From Desulfurococcaceae archaeon UBA285 (GTDB lineage: Archaea > Thermoproteota > Thermoprotei_A > Sulfolobales > Desulfurococcaceae): a stretch of DNA of 45,315 bases. How positions within the stretch are numbered: position 1 is the first letter of the stretch; each line of letters opens with the position of its first letter. The notes under the pieces are model-generated. The model was not told where the DNA came from and searched no databases. It saw only the letters and a program-made list of their open reading frames with translations. The position numbers and the translations under genes were made by a program. The stretch is taken from positions 55,744 to 101,058 of the forward strand of contig DADP01000026.1 in the NCBI GenBank assembly GCA_002495025.1, given 5' to 3'. This document shows positions 31,647 to 40,690 of the stretch, piece by piece.

Positions 31647-32546
31647 TTGCACCCGGTTTTAATACTATTTATTGCTAACACGGTTTCAGTTATATTTAAA
31701 TTCGTAAGTGTAATGGGTACAAACGCGACGAGTGTATTCATAGATCTTTTAAATGATGTAGGTGATAGTGTAGGCCTTGGTCTACTCATACTTGGATTAA
31801 AGTATACGAGAATAAAGAAGAGTGTATTCTATCCTTTTGGAGGACGTAGAGCACCATATGTTTTGACACTACTCTCTATTATGATCTTTAGTGGTCTATT
31901 ATTCAGTGTAGCATTATTTAAAGTTATAAGTATACTACGAGAACCCATAGAAATAACCGTTAAAACATACTCTCTAATAGTATACTCTACTGCACTAGTA
32001 TTCAATATTTCTGGTTTTACATATCTATACATCTATTCCAGGAAAAACAGTGGAAAAGACCCCGTATTAACGGGTAGCGCTGTAGACTCGTTTAGCGATA
32101 CTTTTGGTAGTATACTAGCACTATTTACACTTGTAACGAAGAGTACACTATTAGACATTATTGGAAGCCTAGTTATCTCTATTGTAATATTGATTTCAGC
32201 GATATCAATAGGTTACAAGTATTTCCAAGTATTAATTGGTAGAGCTCCCCCCAGAGAGGTATTAAAGAAAGTAATCAACAAAGTACTAGAGTTTAAAGAA
32301 GTAAGAGACGTCAATGTCTTCCAGGCAACAATGATAACAGAAGATGAATACATGCTCATTCTAGAAGTAGAAGTAGACAAGGACATGGAAGTAGAAGACG
32401 TGGAAAAACTATCAATGAAAATAGAAGAAGAAATAAAGAAAGTCGAACCGAGATTTAAATATGTAACAATTGAATTTGTTGGTGAGAGGCCAGAACCAAA
32501 AACATATAGAGAGATATTGAGTGAAATAGAGAAAGCCGGTGAATAA
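31647..32546 (+). CDS. Cation diffusion facilitator (CDF), probable Mn(II) type
   Basis: A 299-residue CDF transporter with six membrane helices (to about 205) and a cytosolic C-terminal domain (about 215-285). Metal-site residues can be read off by family pattern. TM2 has N36-x-x-x-D40 (in I-D-L-L-N-D-V-G-D). TM5 has D147-x-x-x-D151 (in A-V-D-S-F-S-D-T). Zn-type CDFs have His-Asp in these places; N/D-D-D is what I recall for Mn-selective MntE, so Mn(II) export is a reasonable inference. The TM2 alignment is by eye. The start is TTG. Confidence 0.85.
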   Translation: MHPVLILFIANTVSVIFKFVSVMGTNATSVFIDLLNDVGDSVGLGLLILGLKYTRIKKSVFYPFGGRRAPYVLTLLSIMIFSGLLFSVALFKVISILREPIEITVKTYSLIVYSTALVFNISGFTYLYIYSRKNSGKDPVLTGSAVDSFSDTFGSILALFTLVTKSTLLDIIGSLVISIVILISAISIGYKYFQVLIGRAPPREVLKKVINKVLEFKEVRDVNVFQATMITEDEYMLILEVEVDKDMEVEDVEKLSMKIEEEIKKVEPRFKYVTIEFVGERPEPKTYREILSEIEKAGE

Positions 32547-32608
32547 TAAACTTAAGATAAACCATGATTAATTAAACACTAGAAGAAGTAGGAGAAGGGT
32601 GTTGTTTT

Positions 32609-33655
32609 TTGAAGGCGGCTGTATTGAGAGAACACGCAGAAATAAGTATTGAGGGTCTTCCTCGTAGATATCCACACCTGCCACTTAAAGAAAACCCTCT
32701 AGAGATAGTGGAAGTAGATATTCCAACACCTACTCGTGGACAGGTACTCTTGAAAATAGAGGCTTGTGGTGTCTGCTATACAGATATAGATATTGTAGAG
32801 GGGAGAGTTCACTGTAAACTACCAGTTATACCAGGACACCAAGTAGTAGCACGCGTAGTAGAAGTATACGATGAAACCACTAGTCTGAAACCAGGAGATA
32901 GAGTTGGTGTAGCATGGATTGCCCACACGTGTGGCGAGTGTAGTTATTGTAAGAGAGGACTGGAAAACCTATGCGTGGATTTCAAGGCAACTGGTTGCCA
33001 TATTGATGGTGGATACGCTGAGTACATGGTTGCATATTCTGATTATGTTTATAGATTACCCGGCAATGTAGACCCTGTTAAACTAGCACCATTAATGTGT
33101 GCTGGAGCAGTGGGTTATAGAGCTCTACGTCTAACCAGGATGGAGGATGGACTACGCCTTGGACTATTTGGTTTTGGTGCGTCTGCACACTTATTGATAC
33201 AGGTCGCTCGGAGACTTTACCCCTCTTCTGAAATATATGTTTTTACAAGGTCTCACGAACACCAAGAACTAGCTAGAAAACTAGGAGCAGACTGGGTTGG
33301 ACATCCAAGCGAGCAACCACCTAGACAGATAGATAGAGCTATAGATTTCACACCAGTAGGTGAAACAATCCAGAGAGCACTCGAGCTACTAGCACCAGGT
33401 GGAATACTAGTAGTAAACGTTATCAGGAAACAAACACCAGTAAACCTCATTTATGAAAAACACATGTGGCTCGAAAGAGAAGTTAAAACAGTTGCTAATG
33501 TAGCTAGGAGAGATGTTATTGAATTACTTGAAGCAGTGGGAGATAAACCACTCGAAGTACACGTAGAAGAATATCCACTAGATAGAGTTAATGAAGCACT
33601 AAGAAAACTCAAAGTAGCGAGGATTAAGGGCTCGGCTGTACTACGTATACAATAG
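32609..33655 (+). CDS. Zinc-containing alcohol dehydrogenase family protein
   Basis: A 348-residue medium-chain dehydrogenase. Catalytic zinc ligand C53 is in E-A-C-G-V-C and H77 in P-G-H-Q (the common G-H-E is G-H-Q here). Structural zinc Cys are C108, C111, C114 and C122. The cofactor Rossmann motif G-L-F-G-F-G-A-S-A is near 190-198. This makes it an NAD(P)-dependent alcohol/aldehyde enzyme, perhaps reducing fermentation aldehydes. The TTG start is preceded by an A/G-rich, Shine-Dalgarno-like AGGAGAAGGGTG (32589-32600). Confidence 0.9.
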   Translation: MKAAVLREHAEISIEGLPRRYPHLPLKENPLEIVEVDIPTPTRGQVLLKIEACGVCYTDIDIVEGRVHCKLPVIPGHQVVARVVEVYDETTSLKPGDRVGVAWIAHTCGECSYCKRGLENLCVDFKATGCHIDGGYAEYMVAYSDYVYRLPGNVDPVKLAPLMCAGAVGYRALRLTRMEDGLRLGLFGFGASAHLLIQVARRLYPSSEIYVFTRSHEHQELARKLGADWVGHPSEQPPRQIDRAIDFTPVGETIQRALELLAPGGILVVNVIRKQTPVNLIYEKHMWLEREVKTVANVARRDVIELLEAVGDKPLEVHVEEYPLDRVNEALRKLKVARIKGSAVLRIQ

Positions 33656-33674
33656 TTTTCTTAGAGTAGAGTTT

Positions 33675-34310
33675 TTATTGTAGAGAAGCTAGTTCACTCC
33701 AAATATCGTCTCGTATTTTCCTATATTTCAAGTAGTATTCTAGTCCATCAGCTAGAAGGGGTTTTCCATTTACAACGGGGTATCTATAGGGTAGGTATAC
33801 TTCGCCATAATCGGTTTCTATTTTCAAGCCGTCAATGTACTGGTATCCTTCAAGATCCTTGTTCGACCAGAGATAGTGTACATAGTATACTGTACCATCA
33901 ATACTATACTGGCCTTCCCCTATGTGAAATGCTTTTACAGTAGGTGGCATTTTACTAGTTATAAATTCCCATGTTCTACCCCTGGGTGGGTAGTCGCCTA
34001 GTATTCCGCCTACAACTACGTATTTGGCTTCTAGTAGGTGAGTATATTTTAATTCTTCACGTGCTTTTGGATCTAAAATTATGACTTGACTGGCTGGTAT
34101 TACACCATTATTAACCAAGTCTATAATGCTCTCTTCTACTACTCTTCCATACTTAGCTAGTATTTTATGGTATTTACGCGGTATATTAGTAAATAACAGG
34201 TTTTCTCTACCATAGATTATAGATGCATGTCTATACTCTAATATAATCCATGGAGACAACCCGTCTTCACAGTGTTCTATTATAATAATGGGTTTTCTAC
34301 CCGCCTCCAT
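33675..34310 (-). CDS. SPOUT methyltransferase, DUF431/Sfm1 family
   Basis: A 211-residue protein resembling yeast Sfm1 (a SPOUT enzyme that methylates an arginine of ribosomal protein uS3). Seen are the opening I-I-E-H-C-E-D-G-L-S-P-W-I-I-L-E-Y, the E-N-L-L-F-T segment, and the knot-like motif V-V-G-G-I-L-G-D-Y-P-P-R-G-R-T at 99-113. The C-terminal L-P-Y-R-Y near 174-178 also fits. In archaea the substrate is not known. It is the last gene after the small membrane protein and HAD genes, with a 3-nt gap to the latter. Confidence 0.85.
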   Translation of the reverse strand: MEAGRKPIIIIEHCEDGLSPWIILEYRHASIIYGRENLLFTNIPRKYHKILAKYGRVVEESIIDLVNNGVIPASQVIILDPKAREELKYTHLLEAKYVVVGGILGDYPPRGRTWEFITSKMPPTVKAFHIGEGQYSIDGTVYYVHYLWSNKDLEGYQYIDGLKIETDYGEVYLPYRYPVVNGKPLLADGLEYYLKYRKIRDDIWSELASLQ

Positions 34311-34313
34311 TAA

Positions 34314-35027
34314 TTATTCACCAAGTATCTTCTCGAGTACTGGAATTGCCTCTCTCAGAGAGTAGATAATGGTTAACCCAGGTATTTCCTCGCATGCTCT
34401 TATACTTTCAGAGCGGCGGGCGTATAAAATGGGTTTAATCCCAGATACATATGCACCTAGAACATCTCTACTACATGAATCTCCTATGTGTATTGCTTCA
34501 AAGGGTTTAACGCCAAGTGCATTCATTGCTATTTCAAATATGCGGGGATGTGGTTTTAAAACCTCGTAGTCTGCTGATGAAACAATAACATCTATATACC
34601 TGGATAAACCAGCATTTCCAAGTATTATTCTCAGTGTACTGCTCGAGAAGTGGGTATTTGTCACTAGTGCTGTCTTCAAACCCTTATTTTTAATGTATTC
34701 GAGGAGTTCGCGGGCGCCTTCTACAACGCGTGGTGTGTACTGGACTGCTCCGAATTCATATTCTACTGCAACTTCTTCGAGGAGGGGATCGTTTGGATTA
34801 AAACCTAGTAGACTGGCGAGTAGTTTAGCGTAAACTCCTGGTTTAATTACACCTCTATACTCAACTAATACCCTATACGCTCTTGCAACTCTATCAATAT
34901 CGATGTTTTTTACTCTACTCAGTGTTTTTGTAATTGATTCTAATTCCATTCTTGTATATGTCTCTATGGGGCCTGGCTCTGAGTATATGAGTGTATCCCA
35001 TAAATCCAAGAATACTGCTTTAATCAC
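34314..35027 (-). CDS. HAD-superfamily phosphatase
   Basis: A 237-residue HAD hydrolase. Motif I is D8-L-W-D11-T, motif II L-V-T-N-T near 118, motif III K-P-H-P near 154, and motif IV H-I-G-D-S-x-x-R-D near 176. The alpha-helical cap between motifs I and II gives a class I (phosphoglycolate-phosphatase-like) enzyme. The substrate is unknown. ATGA overlap with the upstream small membrane protein gene. Confidence 0.9.
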   Translation of the reverse strand: MIKAVFLDLWDTLIYSEPGPIETYTRMELESITKTLSRVKNIDIDRVARAYRVLVEYRGVIKPGVYAKLLASLLGFNPNDPLLEEVAVEYEFGAVQYTPRVVEGARELLEYIKNKGLKTALVTNTHFSSSTLRIILGNAGLSRYIDVIVSSADYEVLKPHPRIFEIAMNALGVKPFEAIHIGDSCSRDVLGAYVSGIKPILYARRSESIRACEEIPGLTIIYSLREAIPVLEKILGE

Positions 35028-35323
35028 TCTACAACACCAAGAAATCTAAATAACTCGTGTAGTAGAATAGATGTTAGTAACCATGTAGCGTAGAATGTAG
35101 CTAGCCCTCTAAAATAAACTTGAAATCTACTTGGAGGTTTATACTTGTAGACAATATATGGAATTGTAAAGTAGTATACGAGGATTGAAGCCGCCCAACC
35201 AATTCTAGATGCTTCAAGTGGACCTCTAAGCAAGTAGATAGCGTAGACTACAACTCCATACAGCAAGCCCACAATGAATCTATTCAATACTATTTTGTCT
35301 TCTATATTCACTTTTAACACCAA
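35024..35323 (-). CDS. Small membrane protein, function unknown
   Basis: 99 residues with three predicted membrane helices (about 14-32, 42-60 and 70-92). TTG 35323 or GTG 35320 would be the start. I recognise no family. It leads the HAD/Sfm1-like operon, its stop overlapping the HAD start by 4 bp, and is divergent from the RqcH-like gene only 40 nt away. Confidence 0.6.
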   Translation of the reverse strand: MVLKVNIEDKIVLNRFIVGLLYGVVVYAIYLLRGPLEASRIGWAASILVYYFTIPYIVYKYKPPSRFQVYFRGLATFYATWLLTSILLHELFRFLGVVE

Positions 35324-35363
35324 GGTCTATTTGTAGCTATAAAGAGAACTAGTTATTTAAATC

Positions 35364-37379
35364 TTGGTAGAGAAAACTGGTAGCCGGCGATCAGTATTGC
35401 TCAAGAAAGCAATGGACATTATTGATCTATATGCATGGATTAAAAACCACCGAGAAGACCTAGTGGGCTGTTTCATCGACAATGCCTATAGAGCGAAATA
35501 CTACTGGCTTTTAAAACTAAGATGTAGAGGAGAGAGTAGATTACTGAAAATAGAGCCTGGTCAAAGAATACATTTATCCATGGTTGAACCCGGAAGCAAA
35601 GACATTGACAATCTAGCTAGATTTCTAAGAGCACATGTAAGAGACACTAGAATTATCGGTATTGAAATGCCCTGGTGGGAGAGAATAATAGTTGTAAAAA
35701 CCGGCAGGCATGAAAGAGAATTAATACACTACATCGAGCTGATTCCACGAGGACTCTGGGTAATAACTAGTAGTGATGAAAAAATACTATATGCATCCAG
35801 ATTTGAAGAATTCAAAGACAGAGTAGTAAAACCGGGCGTAAAATACACGCCACCCCCACTCAAAGGAGTAGGTCCAAGTGATAGAGAAACCCTGGTTACC
35901 GCGCTCTCAAAGGGCAAAGACCTTGTTCGAGGATTAGTGTATGGATGGGGCCTTCCCGGATACCTCGCCGAGGAAGTACTCTACAGAGCTGGTTTATACA
36001 ATAGTAAAAACAAGAAGCCAAGCGAGATACAATTAAGTGACATAGAAAGATTGATTACAGAATACAATGGGTTAATTACAGAGTCAGAGCGGGGTAGAGG
36101 CTATATTGTTAAAAACGAAGATAGAATTGAATTTTACTCCCCCTACAAGCCATTATTGTTTAGTGAAGTATACAGCTACGAAGTAAGAGAATATGAAAAA
36201 CTCGATGAAGCAATAGACTTGTATTTCACAGAATACGAAGCACAACTAGAAGTAGAAGAGAGAAAACGCGAATTAGAAAAACAATCAGAAACCTGGAAGA
36301 AGAGAATAGAAGAGCAGAAGAAAATAATTAACGAGTATGAAGTAGAATTAACCAGTATTACAAAACTCCTCGGAGTAATATATGAAAACTATGGATTAAT
36401 CAACGAGGTATTTGAATGCATTGTTAAAACAAGGCGAGAAAAGGGGTGGGAGTATATAAGTGAATGTGGAGTTTCTAAATACGATGCTCGCAGTGGACTA
36501 GTATTTCTCCAGTTGAGCGGCGTTGAAATACCTCTCAGTATTCGTGAACCACTAGATAGACAAATACTTGAACTAGAAAAGAAGAGGGGAGAACTAGAAA
36601 AGAAACTAGTAAAAGCAAGACAAGTACTCGTTGAACTAGAACAGCAATCAATGCAGGTAGTACAAGAAGCAAGTAGAGTAGTCTATGCAAAGAATCCTCC
36701 GAGATACTGGTATGAAAAATACAGGTGGAGTATAACGAGAAACGGTTTTCTAGTTGTAGCAGGCCGTGATGCATCGCAAAACGAGGTATTGGTAAAGAAG
36801 TATCTTGGAGACAACGATATCTTTCTACACGCTGATATTCATGGAGCACCAGCTACAATACTATTTAAACACGGTAGAGAGCCAGGCGAAGAAGACATAT
36901 TAGATGCAGCGTATATAGCTGGAGCCTACTCGAAAGCTTGGAAAGCAGGATTTAGCTACATAGATGTATTCTGGGTTAAAGGCTCCCAGGTATCTAAAAC
37001 TCCTCCTTCAGGTGAATACATTGGAAAAGGAGCATTTATGATCTATGGTGAAAAATCATATGTAAAAACACCATTGAAGCTAGGGCTGGGATTGAGGTTT
37101 TTCTGTGACTCTATATATGGTGGCTATATAAAGCTATTTGCTGGCTCACCAGACGTCGTTAGAAAAACAAGTATTTCATACGTAGTCCTAGTACCCGGCG
37201 ATGAAGAACTAAGAGAAGTATCAATCAAGATAAAGAAGCTACTCGTAGAGAAAGCGAGTGAGCGTGCAAACATGTATATAGAGTTGAGTGAGGAACAAAT
37301 AGAACAGTATTTACCAGGGCCGTCTAGAATTATAGAACATGGTGTGGGAGAAGGCCTTGTAGAGTGTTATGAAACATAG
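35364..37379 (+). CDS. rqcH: RqcH/NFACT-family ribosome-associated quality control protein
   Basis: A 671-residue NFACT protein (Rqc2/NEMF/RqcH). The order is an NFACT-N domain (about 1-260), a coiled coil (about 280-430) and an NFACT-R domain (about 450-570; R-N-G-F-L-V-V-A-G-R-D-A-S-Q-N-E, then H-A-D-I-H-G-A-P-A), followed by the C-terminal part. Family members bind the large ribosomal subunit with a stalled chain and, in RqcH, recruit tRNA for Ala tailing. The usual Asp-Arg pair of NFACT-N reads E106-R107 here. The start is TTG 35364, with TTG 35397 and ATG 35412 as later options. A TATA-like element just before 35364 favours a later start. Confidence 0.87.
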   Translation: MVEKTGSRRSVLLKKAMDIIDLYAWIKNHREDLVGCFIDNAYRAKYYWLLKLRCRGESRLLKIEPGQRIHLSMVEPGSKDIDNLARFLRAHVRDTRIIGIEMPWWERIIVVKTGRHERELIHYIELIPRGLWVITSSDEKILYASRFEEFKDRVVKPGVKYTPPPLKGVGPSDRETLVTALSKGKDLVRGLVYGWGLPGYLAEEVLYRAGLYNSKNKKPSEIQLSDIERLITEYNGLITESERGRGYIVKNEDRIEFYSPYKPLLFSEVYSYEVREYEKLDEAIDLYFTEYEAQLEVEERKRELEKQSETWKKRIEEQKKIINEYEVELTSITKLLGVIYENYGLINEVFECIVKTRREKGWEYISECGVSKYDARSGLVFLQLSGVEIPLSIREPLDRQILELEKKRGELEKKLVKARQVLVELEQQSMQVVQEASRVVYAKNPPRYWYEKYRWSITRNGFLVVAGRDASQNEVLVKKYLGDNDIFLHADIHGAPATILFKHGREPGEEDILDAAYIAGAYSKAWKAGFSYIDVFWVKGSQVSKTPPSGEYIGKGAFMIYGEKSYVKTPLKLGLGLRFFCDSIYGGYIKLFAGSPDVVRKTSISYVVLVPGDEELREVSIKIKKLLVEKASERANMYIELSEEQIEQYLPGPSRIIEHGVGEGLVECYET

Positions 37380-37412
37380 TCGAGTAATACGTGTAGAGAA
37401 AAAGAAAAGAAC

Positions 37413-37423
37413 TTTATTTATAA
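37413..37423 (+). promoter_or_regulatory. TATA box for the SAM synthetase gene
   Basis: TTTATTTATAA at 37413-37423, preceded by purine-rich GAAAAAGAAAAGA, is a strong archaeal promoter in the 81-nt gap. Predicted transcription start near 37445, before TTG 37461 and ATG 37479. Confidence 0.55.
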
Positions 37424-37478
37424 GTGATTATAGATTAATCAAGTATTTTGAATACATAGATTGCAACCCGGAGAATTA

Positions 37479-38729
37479 ATGGTGTTTAGATTGGAGTTTC
37501 CCCGAAACATTGAAATAGAACTTCTCAAAATGCAGAGCGTTAGAGAAATGAGAGTAGAACTAGTAGAGAGAAAGGGATTGGGGCATCCAGACTATATAGC
37601 TGACTCTGCTAGCGAGGTGGCCTCAAGGGCGTTGTGTAAATACTACTTAAAGGAATTCGGCACTATTCTACACCACAATCTAGATAAAACACTACTAGTT
37701 GGAGGTCAGGCAAACCCGAGATTTGGTGGTGGAGAAGTAATAGAGCCAATATACATTATCGTTGCTGGAAGAGCGACAACTGAGGTAAGAACAAGCGATG
37801 GAATACACCAAATACCATTTGGAAAACTAGTAGTAGAATCCGTTAGAAACTGGATTAGACAAAACTTTAGATATCTAGACCCTGATTCACATGTAATAGT
37901 AGACTACATGATTAGAAAGGGTAGTGCAGACCTGATAACAGTATTCGAAGCTGGAAAACAAAGCTCACCACTAGCAAACGACACGAGTATTGGAGTAGGA
38001 TTTGCTCCACTAACCACACTAGAACAACTAGTATTAGAAACAGAACGACTACTCAACAATAGAGAGTTTAAAAAGAAGTATCCTGGAGTAGGAGAAGACG
38101 TTAAAGTAATGGGTTTGAGAAGAGACAAGAAAATAGTGTTGACTATAGCAGCAACAATTATAGACAGAGAAGTAGCTGACAAATACGAGTATTTAAAACT
38201 AAAAGAAGACGTAGTAGAAGAAGTTAGAAACCTCGCATACAAAATAGCACCTGAATTCAACGTCGAAGTATACATTAATACAGCTGACATACCAGAAAGA
38301 GACAGCTTCTACATTACAGTAACAGGTACATCAGCAGAACACGGAGATGACGGGCAAACTGGAAGAGGTAATAGAGCTAATGGATTAATAACTCCCATGA
38401 GACCTATAAGCATGGAGGCCACTGCCGGCAAAAACCCTGTTAACCACGTTGGCAAGATATACAATGTACTAGCTAGAATGATAGCTGAAAAAGTATACTC
38501 TGAACACAGCGATGTATTTAGTGATGTATATATTGAGCTCCTAAGCCAAATTGGTAAACCAATAGATAGACCATTAATTGCAAGCGTTAAGTTAATACCT
38601 AGAAATCCCGCAATAATGGAGATTCCAAGTCACATTAGAGAAGATGTAAGAGGAATAGTTGACGAATACCTTGCAAATATAAGACAAGTTACAGAGTTAA
38701 TACTCAGTGATAAAGTAACCCTCTACTAG
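37479..38729 (+). CDS. mat: S-adenosylmethionine synthetase, archaeal type
   Basis: 416 residues from ATG 37479 (TTG 37461 is the longer option). The archaeal MAT hallmarks are R-K-G-L-G-H-P-D-Y-I-A-D near residue 35 and H-H-N-L-D-K after it, G-T-S-A-E-H-G-D-D-G-Q-T-G-R-G-N-R-A-N-G-L-I near 290, and E-A-T-A-G-K-N-P-V-N-H-V-G near 320. It forms SAM from ATP and methionine for the methyltransferases of the cell. It belongs to the archaeal, not the bacterial MetK, family. It stands alone with its own promoter. Confidence 0.96.
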   Translation: MVFRLEFPRNIEIELLKMQSVREMRVELVERKGLGHPDYIADSASEVASRALCKYYLKEFGTILHHNLDKTLLVGGQANPRFGGGEVIEPIYIIVAGRATTEVRTSDGIHQIPFGKLVVESVRNWIRQNFRYLDPDSHVIVDYMIRKGSADLITVFEAGKQSSPLANDTSIGVGFAPLTTLEQLVLETERLLNNREFKKKYPGVGEDVKVMGLRRDKKIVLTIAATIIDREVADKYEYLKLKEDVVEEVRNLAYKIAPEFNVEVYINTADIPERDSFYITVTGTSAEHGDDGQTGRGNRANGLITPMRPISMEATAGKNPVNHVGKIYNVLARMIAEKVYSEHSDVFSDVYIELLSQIGKPIDRPLIASVKLIPRNPAIMEIPSHIREDVRGIVDEYLANIRQVTELILSDKVTLY

Positions 38730-38731
38730 AA

Positions 38732-40627
38732 CTATTCTGTTTTTCTCCTTGATTCCTGGTATTCTCTGATTAATCTACGAATTCTCTCTCTACGCTCTTT
38801 GTCTTCTAATTCCTCTATCTTCGCCCACAAACTCTTTATTTCATTTAATAACTCCGATCTAACTAGTACGTAATTGCCCAGGTCTAAAACCACTTCTCCA
38901 ATTACAATGGGGACTCTAAACTCCTCCCATGATAAACCACTATCTTTGAGAGGTGTAATGATACCTGTCTTCATGTTTTTAGCGTATGTAATCGCCTGGT
39001 TTAGATTTAATGGATTGTCTAGGTATACTGGTTGACTACTACATACTTCTATACTACTTGATTTACAGGCGATAGTGTAGTGTCCACTAGCTGTTTCTAT
39101 TAGTAGTTTTTCTAGTAGGGCTGCTTTATCCCTCAGGTATTCAATTATACGTGTTTTCTCTTCTAGTAGTCTACTCAGTGTTTCAACTTCTAACTGCAAC
39201 TGGTTTATTTTTCTCTCGCATTCAACGCCGAGAGGCCTCTTTTTAAGGTATGCTAGTTCTAATTGGAGGTTTCTAACTTCCTCGTCTTTACGGGCTAGTT
39301 CGGCTTCTAGTTTCTTAACCATTTGTTCTAATTCGACTAGTCTAGTGTGGAGTCTACTGGTAGTGGGAGTTGTTGTTTCCGTGGGTGTGGGTTTTTCTTG
39401 TATTGTGTATTTTGGTTTAGTTTCGTTTTTCCACAGGATTTTCATGAATTCTTCTTCTAGGACTTCTGCGAGTGGTTTTCCACGAATAACTTGTGTTATT
39501 ACTTCTTCTTTGTCGATTTCATCAATACCAGTTATTTTCGATAAAACCTCGTCTATTACTGGTTTGAAGTAGCCATATGCTTTTATAGCGGCTGCTAGTG
39601 CGTCTCTAGCGTGTGAGTCATCTACTTCTATATTGTATTTCTCAGTGTATTTTGCTACTATTTTTTGTTTTTCATCTACTGACATGTCTTTTTCAGGAGT
39701 GAATAATATTGCATCTAGTAGTGAAGAAATCTTTTTTACGTATTCAGGTGGTTTTTCAACGTCTACAGATACTATTATTGGCTTGCCGATTGCCAGTATT
39801 GATTCTATTATCAGCTCTCGATCAGGTGTTTTATAGCTCTTTACGAGAAGGGGCTTTCCCTCGAGGTCTAATACAGCAATACCAACATTTATACCGGGGT
39901 CGATGCCTAGAATAACTTTTTTCTTTGACTCTCTAGAGTATGAGACGTGTACACCCGGCTCTATTTTTACTTTGATGTTTTTATGTTCGAATCTAGACAC
40001 TAGTTCTTGAACTCTCTCTAGTGGAGCGTACACTATGAAAAATCCTCGTTCGAGGCCGCCCTCGCTCTCTTTTACAACTAAATCATAGTCTAATTCGTTT
40101 TCGTCGAGTACTTCTTTGATTTCTTTTACTGCTTGTAGTACAGAGGCTCTTATACTCCTCTTAAACCTATCACTGCTTGATCCTCCCTGAACTGGAGTCC
40201 TTCCCTTTGAGACAATAATGTAGACTCTATCAGCGTGTAGTTTGATTTCTTTTCCAAACCCCCTCTCTGCAAGTAGTGCATTAACAAGTGCTGTTGTCAA
40301 GGGGTCTCCTGGAGCTGGGAGGCTTTGTTCTCTAGCTAAACTCTCTACATCTCTATATCCACTGGGAGTCCAGGTAACCTCGACTATTTTACACCATGAT
40401 GGTATTAGCTTAGAGAGTTTAGCTATATCTCTCGTGCTTTTAGCTAGCTCGTATATGTTGTCAACTGCTATTATGTCTACATGGTGTTCTATAATCAACC
40501 TTATTACTCTATATAAGGGTACACTGTCAAATTTTGCAACTACTTCTCCATTTCGAGTTATTACTACAGCGTATCTTGGTACTCTCTTCGACCTCGGCGA
40601 ATATCCTGGTATAATGTCGAGGCCCAT
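38732..40627 (-). CDS. DUF460/COG2433 protein, RNase H-fold (RuvC/YqgF-like) with coiled coil
   Basis: 631 residues. A RuvC/YqgF-like domain is seen with I-L-G-I-D-P-G-I-N-V-G-I-A-V-L-D near 245 and a C-terminal acidic site D-D-S-H-A-R-D-A-L near 342. An upstream domain (about 1-230) includes another nuclease-like segment. A Thr/Pro-rich linker (about 408-430) leads to a coiled coil (about 435-525) and a C-terminal beta domain with a charged tail. COG2433 proteins are predicted RNase H-fold nucleases and are universal in archaea; function is unproven. The gene ends 3 nt from the converging SAM synthetase gene. Confidence 0.87.
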   Translation of the reverse strand: MGLDIIPGYSPRSKRVPRYAVVITRNGEVVAKFDSVPLYRVIRLIIEHHVDIIAVDNIYELAKSTRDIAKLSKLIPSWCKIVEVTWTPSGYRDVESLAREQSLPAPGDPLTTALVNALLAERGFGKEIKLHADRVYIIVSKGRTPVQGGSSSDRFKRSIRASVLQAVKEIKEVLDENELDYDLVVKESEGGLERGFFIVYAPLERVQELVSRFEHKNIKVKIEPGVHVSYSRESKKKVILGIDPGINVGIAVLDLEGKPLLVKSYKTPDRELIIESILAIGKPIIVSVDVEKPPEYVKKISSLLDAILFTPEKDMSVDEKQKIVAKYTEKYNIEVDDSHARDALAAAIKAYGYFKPVIDEVLSKITGIDEIDKEEVITQVIRGKPLAEVLEEEFMKILWKNETKPKYTIQEKPTPTETTTPTTSRLHTRLVELEQMVKKLEAELARKDEEVRNLQLELAYLKKRPLGVECERKINQLQLEVETLSRLLEEKTRIIEYLRDKAALLEKLLIETASGHYTIACKSSSIEVCSSQPVYLDNPLNLNQAITYAKNMKTGIITPLKDSGLSWEEFRVPIVIGEVVLDLGNYVLVRSELLNEIKSLWAKIEELEDKERRERIRRLIREYQESRRKTE

Positions 40628-40690
40628 AGTTGTTACTATGAGCTCACCCCGTGGAGAATTAGTGTTTAAGTGGTTAATTAAATTGTTTCA

